Below are positions 6,918 through 13,807 of a stretch of 26,936 nucleotides of DNA, piece by piece. A program made the position numbers and the translations under genes. Origin of the DNA: a virus. Each line of letters starts with the position of its first letter. Position 1 is the stretch's first letter. Below the pieces are notes generated by a model. That model saw only the letters and a list, made by a program, of their open reading frames with translations, had not been told where the DNA came from and did no database searches. The stretch lies in the IMG/VR virus record IMGVR_UViG_3300044714_000043, positions 1 through 26,936 of that record. The stretch is one strand, 5' to 3'.

Positions 6918-7301
6918 ATGAGTTGGATCGCCCCGGACCCCGCATCCTACGCCGGCAAGGGCGAGGGCAGCGGGCATTGTGTCGCCTTCGTCCAGGCCGC
7001 GGCGCACGCGCCCCACACGTCTTACTGGCGGCGTGGCGTCAAGGTCCGCGGCAACCAGGTCGCGACCGGGACGGCGATCGCCACGTTCAGTCGGGACGGC
7101 CGCTATGAGAACCGGGTCGACGGCGCCTCGCATGCGGCGATCCTGATCGCCCAGGATGGCGGCGGGCTCCGCGTGTGGGACCAGTGGAAGGGCCACCCGG
7201 TAAGTCAGCGGACGATCCGCTGGAAGGGCGGCCAGGGCACCGCCAACAATGACGGCGACGCCTATTTCGTGATCGAGGGCCCACCCCCCACCGCGGCGTG
7301 A
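6918..7301 (+). CDS. BPSL0067-like putative cell-wall hydrolase (endolysin candidate)
   Basis: 127 residues. The order of motifs GEGSGHCVAFVQAAAHAP, then W-x-x-G--V-G------GTAIATF, the SHAAILIAQ segment, VWDQWKGH and a final NN-GDAYFVIE matches BPSL0067-family proteins. These are related to CHAP/NlpC-type amidases and are used by phages and effectors to cut peptidoglycan. The likely catalytic pair is the Cys of GHCVAF (about residue 21) and the His of SHAAIL (about 72). There is no signal peptide, so it would need a holin. No Shine-Dalgarno sequence is visible before 6918; an alternative start at 6873 passes through the terminator. The family match is from memory. Confidence 0.7.
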   Translation: MSWIAPDPASYAGKGEGSGHCVAFVQAAAHAPHTSYWRRGVKVRGNQVATGTAIATFSRDGRYENRVDGASHAAILIAQDGGGLRVWDQWKGHPVSQRTIRWKGGQGTANNDGDAYFVIEGPPPTAA

Positions 7302-8018
7302 TCAGGCGGCGATCTCGATCGCCCATCCGTGACTCTTGCGGTTGACGATGCGGATGATCCCCGGATAGGTCCGGCGCAAACGGCGAATGCAGTCGCGCTC
7401 CATCGCTTGCGTCCGGTAGTCGCGGCATCCGCCCGCGGTGTCCCAATGCAGGTTGACCCAATAGATATACTGCGCGCAGACGACGCCACCGTCCTCGGCG
7501 ATGCAGCGCGCGCATAGTTCATAGTCCTCCTTGACCGGATAGCTTTCGTCGAAATAGGTGCGCCCGTCGTTGACGATCCCCATGCAGCTGGCGGTAACGT
7601 AGGATCGCCAGCGAAACGGCCAGTAGGGATAGATCGAGCGGGTCGCGCCGTCGGTCGCCACGCCCCAGATGCGATAGGACAGCTGCTCCGTCAGGTCGAA
7701 CAGCTTGACGAATTCCCCGAGCCAGATCCGCTCGTCGAGGCGGACGCGCATCGTGTCGCGCTCGCGCAGCTTCGAATATCCGGCATAGTGCGAGTCGTCG
7801 TCGATCATCACCACCCGGCGGTCCTCGGTGCTGCGCAATATCCAGTTCCGCGTCGCGGTGATCCCGTGGATTTCATCCGGAACGGCGACGACGTGGCGCG
7901 CGCCCATCCGCTGATAGGCCGGCACCTCGAGCGCGGGAACGAACAGCGTCGCGGACGGCAGCACCGTCTGCGTCGTCACCCGGCCGGCGCGGCCCTTACT
8001 CGGGACGGCGATCAGCAT
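7302..8018 (-). CDS. GT-A-like glycosyltransferase, TET-associated (TAGT) type
   Basis: 238 residues from the ATG at 8018 (a TTG at 8027 with AGGA just upstream is an alternative). The N-terminus MLIAVPSKGRAGRVTT, HGITATRNWILR, the metal-binding VVMIDDD (residues 73-75) and YFDESYPVKEDYELC near 156-169 are the pattern of TAGT-like glycosyltransferases of phages. Family members are proposed to glucosylate modified bases, though many occur without a known partner. No TET/JBP dioxygenase or hydroxymethyl-base enzyme is in this window. It is the last gene of the leftward operon and overlaps the ParB-domain gene by 23 bp or more. Confidence 0.6.
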   Translation of the reverse strand: MLIAVPSKGRAGRVTTQTVLPSATLFVPALEVPAYQRMGARHVVAVPDEIHGITATRNWILRSTEDRRVVMIDDDSHYAGYSKLRERDTMRVRLDERIWLGEFVKLFDLTEQLSYRIWGVATDGATRSIYPYWPFRWRSYVTASCMGIVNDGRTYFDESYPVKEDYELCARCIAEDGGVVCAQYIYWVNLHWDTAGGCRDYRTQAMERDCIRRLRRTYPGIIRIVNRKSHGWAIEIAA

Positions 8019-8763
8019 TGCGGGCAATTCGTCCTGGCGGCGGCGGTCGTTGCTTGACTTGCGACGTCTGCGGGTTCTGTCCGCCCTTGCGGGTCCGGCC
8101 CTCGCGCAGCTGGACGGCCGGCCGCTCGATCAGGCGCAGGACGTCCGCGGCGGCGACGACGCGTTGTGTTCCGACATCGTCAAACGGCGAGCCCTTTTTG
8201 TAGCCCCCGCGGCGCACCGGGACGAGCGACAGCGCGACCTTGAGCCGTTCCCATTCGGCGGCGTCCTGGCACATGATGACGGCATATTCGCGGGCGGGTT
8301 CCAGTTGCAGCGCCTGCGGCAGCTCACCCCCGAAATCGTCGCGCGCGGTCGCGTCCGCGGTCGCGAACCCGAGCATTTCGAGATCAAAGCCCTCGTTGTG
8401 CAAGTCGGCGAGTTCGACCCGCAGCAATCCGTTATCCCAGGCGGCGTTGAGAGCGATTTGATTGTCGGCGACGCGATAGGCGCGCTTCTGCGCGGCGGTC
8501 CAGCCGCGGGCGACGATCACCGGGACCTCGAGCAGGTCCAGCTGCGGCGCGGCGAGCACGCGCCCATGTCCGGCGATGATCAGGTCCGCTTCGTCGATCA
8601 GGACCGGCATCGTCCAGCCGAATTCGCGGATCGAGGCGGCGATCGTCGCAATCTGTTTCGCGGTATGTTTCCGGGCATTGCGCGCATAAGGGATCAGCTG
8701 CGCGACCGGGCGGCGCTCGATCGTCTCGATCGGCCACGCACGCGCGGCGGCGGTGTCAGACAT
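7996..8763 (-). CDS. ParB/Srx-fold N-terminal domain protein
   Basis: 255 residues from ATG 8763. Residues 10-110 are a ParB N-terminal domain: VAQLIPYARNARKHTAKQI, IREFGWTMPVLIDE, then the box AGHGRVLAA with the GHGR motif and RAYRVADNQIAL. In many alphaproteobacterial prophages this domain is fused to a DNA methyltransferase; here no methylase motif (DPPY/NPPY) follows. The C-terminal part has EWERLKVALSLVPVRRGGYK and VGTQRVVAAADVLRLIERP, then a basic tail. It is co-transcribed with the glycosyltransferase, hinting at a DNA-modification role; this is inference. Confidence 0.75.
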   Translation of the reverse strand: MSDTAAARAWPIETIERRPVAQLIPYARNARKHTAKQIATIAASIREFGWTMPVLIDEADLIIAGHGRVLAAPQLDLLEVPVIVARGWTAAQKRAYRVADNQIALNAAWDNGLLRVELADLHNEGFDLEMLGFATADATARDDFGGELPQALQLEPAREYAVIMCQDAAEWERLKVALSLVPVRRGGYKKGSPFDDVGTQRVVAAADVLRLIERPAVQLREGRTRKGGQNPQTSQVKQRPPPPGRIARNADRRPE

Positions 8764-8776
8764 CGGCGCCGGCGGC

Positions 8777-8801
8777 AAAAGAGCGGGCGGCAGGGCCGCC
8801 C
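8777..8801 (-). terminator. Terminator-like hairpin inside the leftward operon
   Basis: Read on the minus strand, GGGCGGC (rev. comp. 8795-8801), a three-base loop, GCCGCCC and then GCTCTTTT. It lies between the small membrane protein gene and the ParB-domain gene. The short U-tract suggests partial termination or processing. Confidence 0.45.
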
Positions 8802-8854
8802 AAGTTTGGGAGGAATAAACGCGAAACGACGCTGTCTCGTCTCACCCCGGCACC

Positions 8855-9013
8855 TTATCCCAGCGTCCCGACGATGATCCAGCTGATCAGCCCCCATAGG
8901 ACCGCCCCGAGCCCGAGGGCGAGGATGAGTCCGCGCACCCGTCCGATTGGCGGCCGCGCAGGCTTGGCGGCTGAGAGGGCCCCGGAGAGGCGCAACAGGT
9001 CAATCGCGATCAT
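8855..9013 (-). CDS. Small membrane protein (52 aa)
   Basis: ATG at 9013, eight bases after the RuvC-like stop. It encodes MIAIDLLRLSGALSAAKPAR and then a hydrophobic helix (LILALGLGAVLWGLISWIIV) to the end. No strong ribosome-binding site is visible. Placement in the operon and the clean membrane helix support a real gene; function unknown. Confidence 0.45.
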   Translation of the reverse strand: MIAIDLLRLSGALSAAKPARPPIGRVRGLILALGLGAVLWGLISWIIVGTLG

Positions 9014-9021
9014 GCGCGTTT

Positions 9022-9621
9022 TCACGTGAAACGAGCCCGGTCGCCGAGCGCGAACAGCGGTCCAGCACTTCGGGCTTTCGGGAACAGCACCGCCTCGGCA
9101 TAGACCCAGAGGGCGAGCGCGTCCGCCTCGTCCTCGCTGACATCGGGCCAGCCATAGACGGCGCACATCTTTTGCGTCGCGGCTTTCTTGTTCTCCCGGC
9201 CGCCCCACGAGCCGTTGCCGGTGAAGTGGCGGCAGATGACGTTGGATTGCTCCTCGCGGCAGGGGAGCCCGCGCTCGTGCGCGATCATCTCGACCAGGCC
9301 GCACATCGCGAACAGCCGGCGCACCACGTAAATGTCGATCGGCGTCGACGAACTCGGCGTCGTCGAGATCACTTGGCCGGTTTTTGTGCGGACCTTTTTC
9401 GGCGCGAACCGCGGCACATAGGGCGCCTCGAATACGACCATCCGCGGCTGGGATTTGGCGCAGCAGCGATCGAGCCAGACGCGGAATTGCGCCAGGACCT
9501 CGCCGGTGGCGTCGCGCGGTTTGCCCGAGCGGAAATGCCCAAAAGCGGGACGGTCGCCCGGCATGCCATAGGCCCAGCCGGTCGTTGTGGCGACGTCGAG
9601 CGCGAGGATGCCGCCGGTCAT
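9022..9621 (-). CDS. RuvC-like Holliday junction resolvase
   Basis: 199 residues. The RNase H-fold motifs of phage RuvC-like resolvases are present: ILALDVATTTGWAYG with the first catalytic Asp (D9), MVVFEAP with the Glu (E65), and SEDEADALALW with the C-terminal acidic pair (D164/D167). Such enzymes cut branched recombination or replication DNA before packaging. Its ATG overlaps the preceding stop (TGATG). A copy of its first 14 or so codons lies upstream at 10294-10208, divided from it by one gene. Confidence 0.88.
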   Translation of the reverse strand: MTGGILALDVATTTGWAYGMPGDRPAFGHFRSGKPRDATGEVLAQFRVWLDRCCAKSQPRMVVFEAPYVPRFAPKKVRTKTGQVISTTPSSSTPIDIYVVRRLFAMCGLVEMIAHERGLPCREEQSNVICRHFTGNGSWGGRENKKAATQKMCAVYGWPDVSEDEADALALWVYAEAVLFPKARSAGPLFALGDRARFT

Positions 9622-10211
9622 CAGGTCATGCCGAAATGCCGGCGATCGGCGATGCGTTGCGGCTGCTCGCGCTCCAACTTCTGCTCGATCTCGGCGAAGT
9701 CGAGAGACCGCATGGCTTCGTCGACAGGGGCCAAGCTTTCGAGAAAGACGCGGGCGGCGTCCGACAGCACCGCCAAGGAAACAATCTGGGTGCGCAGTTC
9801 GAGGCTCTGTTTCTCAATCTTGGTGATGGCGGCCTTCATCATCGCCTCGATCGAAGTCTTGGCGACCCGGCGCAGTTCGGCCCGACGCGAGTTGAGCGCG
9901 TTTTCGCCGCGCCCCGACCAGCTCATGCCGATCGCCGGCGCAAACGATTTCGGGATGCCAAGGTCTTCGCAACGGGCCGCTATTTTGGCTTGGGACTCGG
10001 CGACGACTTTCTGCGCCTCCTCGGTCGCCGCCTGCCAGATTTCGTCTTGATCCCAGGAATAGACTGCGGCCAATTTCTTCTCGAAATCGGCGATGCAGTG
10101 CGCTGCCTGTTCCTCGGCGTGGGCCTTGAGGACCTTCGCCCGATCCTTGATGATCATGCTCAGGTCGTGGGTCTCGTTGCGGCTCAGCACGCGGCCGTTT
10201 TGAATCATCAT
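9621..10211 (-). CDS. Helical phage protein of unknown function
   Basis: 196 residues from the ATG at 10211, with GGAG seven bases upstream. Mostly long helices rich in Ala, Lys and Glu (AKVLKAHAEEQAAHCIADFE, IEKQSLELRTQIVSLAVL), likely coiled coil. The centre, GIPKSFAPAIGMSWSGRGEN, looks conserved. It is translationally coupled on both sides: its start overlaps the ruvC-fragment stop by ATGA, and its stop overlaps the resolvase ATG. The position suggests a DNA-processing accessory; family not recognised. Confidence 0.65.
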   Translation of the reverse strand: MMIQNGRVLSRNETHDLSMIIKDRAKVLKAHAEEQAAHCIADFEKKLAAVYSWDQDEIWQAATEEAQKVVAESQAKIAARCEDLGIPKSFAPAIGMSWSGRGENALNSRRAELRRVAKTSIEAMMKAAITKIEKQSLELRTQIVSLAVLSDAARVFLESLAPVDEAMRSLDFAEIEQKLEREQPQRIADRRHFGMT

Positions 10212-10294
10212 CGGGTTTCTCCGGGCCAGACTTCGCCGAGCGTGGCGAAGGCGGTCGTTGTCGCGACATCGAGCGCGAGCAATCCACCGGTCAC
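10208..10294 (-). pseudogene. Duplicated 5' fragment of the RuvC-like resolvase gene (28 codons)
   Basis: From a GTG at 10294 with GGGAGG (six-base spacing) it encodes VTGGLLALDVATTTAF and then diverges (ATLGEVWPGETR) to a TGA overlapping the next ATG. The first 15 residues nearly match the resolvase start MTGGILALDVATTTGW, and the DNA matches over about 40 bp. It is a truncated duplicate that still has the best ribosome-binding site in the region. It may now serve as a leader peptide driving coupled translation of the 10211 gene. Confidence 0.7.
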
Positions 10295-10340
10295 AGGCTC
10301 CCTCCCAGAGCCCGCTGGATGTGGGGTAAACCTCCCGGCA

Positions 10341-10526
10341 TCATCTTATCTGATCGCAAGGCGGCCCTCCTATGGTCCCTGAACCGCTCCCCAGCCCCAC
10401 AAAAAACCGCAACGATGTCGCAACGGCAGGGGCGCCAGCCGCAATTTCTTGCGATTTTATTGCAGCAATTTGATCCGCCACCATTTTGCCCAGGGCGCAG
10501 TCATGCGGTGCCCAGGGCGCAGTCAT
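10341..10526 (-). CDS. Possible small ORF downstream of gapR-like gene (doubtful)
   Basis: 61 codons whose ATG overlaps the GapR-like stop (ATGA). The first codons lie in a 22-bp tandem duplication, so the start may be an accident of that repeat. The product (for example MVADQIAAIKSQEIAAGAPA) has no recognisable motif and no Shine-Dalgarno sequence. The remainder of 10295-10522 has no other supportable feature. Confidence 0.25.
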   Translation of the reverse strand: MTAPWAPHDCALGKMVADQIAAIKSQEIAAGAPAVATSLRFFVGLGSGSGTIGGPPCDQIR

Positions 10527-10531
10527 GCGGT
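10488..10531. repeat. Tandem 22-bp direct duplication across the gapR-like stop codon
   Basis: The 22-bp unit starting GCCCAGGGCGCAGTCATG occurs twice, at 10488-10509 and 10510-10531, identical, with a partial third copy (GCCC) after. It contains the stop codon of the minus-strand GapR-like gene. This is a recent slippage or local duplication. Confidence 0.9.
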
Positions 10532-11011
10532 GCCCGCGGCGTCGTCGCCGAGGTGCAACCGCGCCGCCTGCAGCGCCTCGGTGGCGTCCTTGCGCGGACG
10601 GCCGCGGGGCCGTCGCGGTTGATGCACCGGCTGTTCGTCAAAGGATCGCGGCTTGCGCGCCCGCCTCCCCGCTGGCGGGTGCGCGGCATGGATCGCCTCG
10701 GCGCGGTCCATCGCGGCATCGCCGAGCGGCGTGCCGGCGAGCATCCCCAAGGCGCGGCGATAGCTGTCGAGGAGCGCATAGCGGGAATGGCGGGCGGGCT
10801 CCTCCATCTGCCGCTCGCGGACGATCTCGCGCAGGATCGTCGTATCAAAGCCGGCGTCCTTGGCCTCGGCATAGATTTCTTTGATCTCGACGTTGAGGTC
10901 GTTGCGCTCGTTGTGCTTTTCCTCGATCCGCCCGACGTAGCGTTGCAGCGCGGTTTCGTTGATGACCCCGCCGAACTGGTCGGGGATTTCATCCCGCAGT
11001 GTCTTTGCCAT
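10523..11011 (-). CDS. GapR-like DUF2312 nucleoid protein
   Basis: 162 residues; GAGGG eight bases before the ATG. Residues 15-95 carry the DUF2312 signature: LQRYVGRIEEKHNERNDLN, EIKEIYAEAKDAGFDTTILR, EIVRERQ, then LLDSYRRALGML. In Caulobacter GapR binds overtwisted AT-rich DNA ahead of replication forks and aids topoisomerases; phage copies could help phage replication or counter the host protein. The C-terminus (RRPRGRPRKDATEAL) adds an AT-hook-like RGRP not found in short host GapR, extending it to about twice the usual length. The family call is strong, the phage role is inference. Confidence 0.88.
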   Translation of the reverse strand: MAKTLRDEIPDQFGGVINETALQRYVGRIEEKHNERNDLNVEIKEIYAEAKDAGFDTTILREIVRERQMEEPARHSRYALLDSYRRALGMLAGTPLGDAAMDRAEAIHAAHPPAGRRARKPRSFDEQPVHQPRRPRGRPRKDATEALQAARLHLGDDAAGTA

Positions 11012-11014
11012 AAA

Positions 11015-11653
11015 TCATACCCTCGTCTTGGTTCGCACCCATCCGAGACCCAGGAGCATTATCGCGAACAACCCAAGCGTCGCGGGCTCGGGAACCCCGC
11101 TGAATTCCATCGTCGCCTCGAGGTCCTGATCCGCGGCGGTGAAAGCGGCATCAAACAGTTCGGCATTGCTGGCGATCGCCGGCAAACCGGCATCGGTAAA
11201 GGCGGCGTCGAGGGCGCCCGCCGTCGGCGGGAACGTCTCGGTATTGAGCACGGCGCCGTTGACCAGCATCGTCTCGGTGACAGGACCAGGCGCGCCGACC
11301 AGGCCGTTGTAAGTATCGGTCGTCAACCCGGCAAACCCGGCCGGCACTGCAAGCCCGGTCTGCGTCGCGGTGATATCGAGAGTATGACCCGCACCGGTGG
11401 CCCCGGTTACACTGAGGGTAACAGTGCCGAGATCGGGTGCAGGCACCGCCGGCACCCCGGTTATGTCGATTGTCACGTCCGAGAAATTCGGATCACCGGT
11501 CAAGGTGCCGATCAAGTTGCCGGGCGACGGCGTGGTTTCGAGCAAGGTTTGCGGCACCCCGTTATCGGTCAGGGTAAGCGTCAGGGTTGCGTGCGCCGGT
11601 CCGGCGGACGCAAGCGCCGCGGCAGCAGCTGCGGCGATGATCAAGGAACGCAT
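11015..11653 (-). CDS. Secreted PEP-CTERM-anchored protein, likely cargo gene
   Basis: 212 residues from the ATG at 11653, which follows GAGAGGAG by seven bases. It has a signal peptide (MRSLIIAAAAAAALASAGPA, cut after AHA) and a Thr/Gly-rich beta-type body (TLTLTLTDNGVPQTLLET, DVTIDITGVPAVPAPDLGTV). The C-terminus is a complete PEP-CTERM sorting signal: VPEPATLGLFAIMLLGLGWV followed by basic RTKTR. Such proteins are exported and processed by host exosortases. It sits inside the phage replication operon between an unknown gene and gapR, so it is probably a moron. The open frame continues upstream to 11875 without a stop. Confidence 0.8.
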   Translation of the reverse strand: MRSLIIAAAAAAALASAGPAHATLTLTLTDNGVPQTLLETTPSPGNLIGTLTGDPNFSDVTIDITGVPAVPAPDLGTVTLSVTGATGAGHTLDITATQTGLAVPAGFAGLTTDTYNGLVGAPGPVTETMLVNGAVLNTETFPPTAGALDAAFTDAGLPAIASNAELFDAAFTAADQDLEATMEFSGVPEPATLGLFAIMLLGLGWVRTKTRV

Positions 11654-11875
11654 GCTTGTTCTCCTCTCGGGTTCAAATTGCGGTGCGGTATCCAGCGGCG
11701 CGCGAACCAGCAATCTGCCGCCGCAGGCAGTGCAGCCCGGCCCTTTGTCATTCCCCGTACAGGCACCAAACGGGTCGATAACCCAGCAGCCGGCGCGGTG
11801 GTCGCACTCGCCCGGCCGGATCGCCTCACGGTGCGGACGCCATTTGTCGATTAGGGCTTGCGGTGTCACGGTCAT
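11654..11875 (-). CDS. 74-codon Cys-rich ORF fused in frame ahead of the PEP-CTERM gene
   Basis: The ATG at 11875 overlaps the upstream stop (ATGA), typical of this operon, and the frame runs without a stop into the PEP-CTERM ORF. The segment has five cysteines (GECDHRAGCWVIDPFGACTG, GPGCTACGG) that suggest a small zinc-binding phage protein. Either the two genes were joined by loss of a stop codon, giving a 286-residue fusion with an internal signal peptide, or both starts are used. The internal start has the better ribosome-binding site. Confidence 0.5.
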
Positions 11876-12300
11876 TCCTCGGTTGCGGTAAGGCCAAGCC
11901 CGGCCTGGATCGCGGCGAGGTCGCGCGGGTCCGTGGCGCGTGGCGCGAAAGCCGCCCGATTGCGTTCCTCGAAAGCCGCGATGTTGGCGCGGTATTCCGC
12001 GAGGCGCCGATCGACATAGGCGACGTCTTCGGCAGTAGGTTCGCGGCGCTCCGGGCGCGACTTGATACCACCGTAAAACTCGACCGCTTGGTTTACGAAA
12101 ACCCCGTCAAACCATTTGCCGTCTTGGTCAACTGAATATTTCTGGCTAAAATCGCCAAGACGCACCCGGCGCCAAGCGTAGCGATAGGCGTGAAATTGGC
12201 GCTTCTCGATATCGTCGAGCACAGCAAAGCCGCCGGCGGCGACCTTGTCGACCAGCGCGCGGCGATGGTGTTCACTCGGGAAGAAAAGATCGCTGATCAT
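11872..12300 (-). CDS. Hypothetical phage protein of the replication operon
   Basis: 142 residues; its ATG overlaps the stop of the helicase-loader-like gene (ATGA). The product starts MISDLFFPSEHHRRALVDKV and contains RRVRLGDFSQKYSVDQDGKW and a charged helical C-terminus (VAYVDRRLAEYRANIAAFEE). No known motif. Tight coupling on both sides suggests it works with the replication proteins. Confidence 0.6.
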   Translation of the reverse strand: MISDLFFPSEHHRRALVDKVAAGGFAVLDDIEKRQFHAYRYAWRRVRLGDFSQKYSVDQDGKWFDGVFVNQAVEFYGGIKSRPERREPTAEDVAYVDRRLAEYRANIAAFEERNRAAFAPRATDPRDLAAIQAGLGLTATEE

Positions 12301-12734
12301 GACGATACGGGTACTTTTCGCCAGCGATCGAAGACGCGTTTGACTTCGGCGAGGTCCGCCCGAGCGAACCAGTGCTCGTCAAGCACACCTAGCCGTTGCT
12401 CCGTGATCCAGTCGCGCATCTCTGCGGCAAGCCGGTTTTTCTCGATCTGATCTTCGGGCGACAACAGCGGCGGCGGCGGCAAAGCCGGATAAAAATCCTC
12501 TTCCCCATCGGGATCACGTGCGGCGGCAGCGCGAATTTCCGCCGGCGATGGAAAGTAACGCTCGTGGTCGCGCATGAGCGCACGCCCTGCCGCCGCGACT
12601 TCGGCGCGCGATAAATCGCCGAGTGCATCGAAATAAAGCTCGGCCGCACGCGGGGACAAATGATTGCCGAAAATCTCGCCGAGATCATCGAGCAACTGCG
12701 CGATGTCAGACCGCAAGCCCCTGTTTGCGCGCAT
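12297..12734 (-). CDS. Helicase-loader-like (G39P/lambda P-type) phage replication protein
   Basis: 145 residues from the ATG at 12734, ten bases after AAGGA and overlapping the end of the upstream gene. The arrangement LLDDLGEIFGNHLSPRAAEL, YFDALGDLSRAEVAAAGRAL and MRDHERYFPSPAEIRAAA recalls helicase loaders of the G39P group (a helical domain ending in RFPP--EI). They bring the DnaB-type helicase to the replication origin. The position directly after the initiator-like gene agrees. The similarity is weak and seen by pattern only; the C-terminus (WFARADLAEVKRVFDRW) is unassigned. Confidence 0.45.
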   Translation of the reverse strand: MRANRGLRSDIAQLLDDLGEIFGNHLSPRAAELYFDALGDLSRAEVAAAGRALMRDHERYFPSPAEIRAAAARDPDGEEDFYPALPPPPLLSPEDQIEKNRLAAEMRDWITEQRLGVLDEHWFARADLAEVKRVFDRWRKVPVSS

Positions 12735-13716
12735 AATTTGCAAATCCTTCGGCAATTGCTCGACGGCGTTCCTCGGCGCGGCGCTCCCACGGCGGAGGCC
12801 GACCACGGATAGGCATCAAAATCTCGCCCTGTACGCGGCGCGGGTTGATTCCGAGCGCTCGCGGATTGGTCCCTTCTGCCCGTCGATTTTTGTGACCAGC
12901 AAAGCGGCGCTGCTCTGCCCCCACATCGTGGGGGAAAGGGGGCAGCCCGGGGGATTCTAAATCTAAGTCTGAGTCTATAGGGGGGGATTGGGGGGGCAGC
13001 GGTGAAACGGCTGTTTCCGTTACATGGAAACGGAACGCGAATTGTGAATTATCAGCGGCTTGTCCCTCATGTAACGTTTCATCGTGGGGGGGTGGTGTCT
13101 TGTGCGGCATCAGCCCCGAGGCTTCCCATTCCGCAAGCGTCATCGCCGCCTTGCTATGGTTGCAGGTGGCGCAGGCGGTCGCGAGGTTGTCCGCTTCGTT
13201 GCTTCCACCTCGCGATAACGGAATGACGTGATCAATCTGGAACGGCCCGCGTGCTGTACCGCAGTAGCGGCAGCGATTTCCGTCCCGTCTAAATATCGAA
13301 CTGCGCGGATCGTCGCCGGCGGCCTTACGTCGTGCTCGCATCGCGCGCACTCGAATGGTGCTGGCGCCGACTTTCCGCTTAACCTCGGCCCCGATGGCTT
13401 GCGCCGCGGCGACCGCCGTTTGCCCCTGGCGTTTGGCCCAATTGGCGATCGTGTCGCCGACGATGCGGCCGAACTTGCGCAAGCTGGCGATGATGCGCTC
13501 GACGGCCTCCGGTGCGATCCGCAGCCACGCGGCCCAGACCCGCGGATCGAACCCGGCGATCGAGCCGGTATCGGGCGCGTGCTCGGTCGTCCAGGTCAGC
13601 AACTCGACAAAGGTCGCCCCGACCAGGCCGGGCGAGGTTCCGGCATCATCGGCGACCGCGAGCCACAGCGGGTCGGTCAAGGCATGCGGATAGAGCTTGC
13701 ACCAGCGCTCGGACAT
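12706..13716 (-). CDS. Replication-initiator-like protein with internal HNH endonuclease domain
   Basis: 336 residues. Residues 1-95 look like the N-terminal winged-helix domain of phage replication organisers (WCKLYPHALTDPLWLAVADD, LRKFGRIVGDTIANW). Residues 138-200 are a complete HNH nuclease: FRRDGNRCRYCG, QIDHVIPLSRGGSNEADNL, ACATCNHSK with both CxxC zinc pairs. A linker with the acidic IDSDLDLES, common in such Rep proteins, leads to a basic C-terminal helix. The nuclease might nick the origin or be a domesticated homing element inserted into a rep gene. The HNH call is firm, the replication role is inferred from layout and neighbours. Confidence 0.7.
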   Translation of the reverse strand: MSERWCKLYPHALTDPLWLAVADDAGTSPGLVGATFVELLTWTTEHAPDTGSIAGFDPRVWAAWLRIAPEAVERIIASLRKFGRIVGDTIANWAKRQGQTAVAAAQAIGAEVKRKVGASTIRVRAMRARRKAAGDDPRSSIFRRDGNRCRYCGTARGPFQIDHVIPLSRGGSNEADNLATACATCNHSKAAMTLAEWEASGLMPHKTPPPHDETLHEGQAADNSQFAFRFHVTETAVSPLPPQSPPIDSDLDLESPGLPPFPHDVGAEQRRFAGHKNRRAEGTNPRALGINPRRVQGEILMPIRGRPPPWERRAEERRRAIAEGFANYARKQGLAV

Positions 13717-13729
13717 CGCGCTCTCGCCG

Positions 13730-13798
13730 TCACAAGAGGACAGCAGGGCGGCGGGCTTGCGCCCCGGCGAACGGTTCCCATTTCGTTGCTGTCGACAT
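13730..13798 (-). CDS. Possible 22-codon leader ORF before the replication operon
   Basis: ATG at 13798 follows GGGGAGG with a seven-base gap, and a TGA at 13730-13732 ends it 14 bases before the rep ATG. It encodes MSTATKWEPFAGAQARRPA followed by VLL. The ribosome-binding site is far better than that of the rep gene itself. It may be a leader peptide; I cannot confirm expression. Confidence 0.35.
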   Translation of the reverse strand: MSTATKWEPFAGAQARRPAVLL

Positions 13799-13807
13799 CT
13801 AGGGCCT

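Noticed and set aside
8947-10050. 367-codon plus-strand ORF opposite the RuvC-like gene
   Set aside because: Antisense shadow of ruvC-like and the 9621 gene; Arg/Ala/Gly-rich and unlike any known protein.
10319-11854. 511-codon plus-strand ORF opposite the GapR/PEP-CTERM genes
   Set aside because: It is the antisense of well-supported minus-strand genes, Arg-rich, with no recognisable domain; long antisense frames are common at this GC content.
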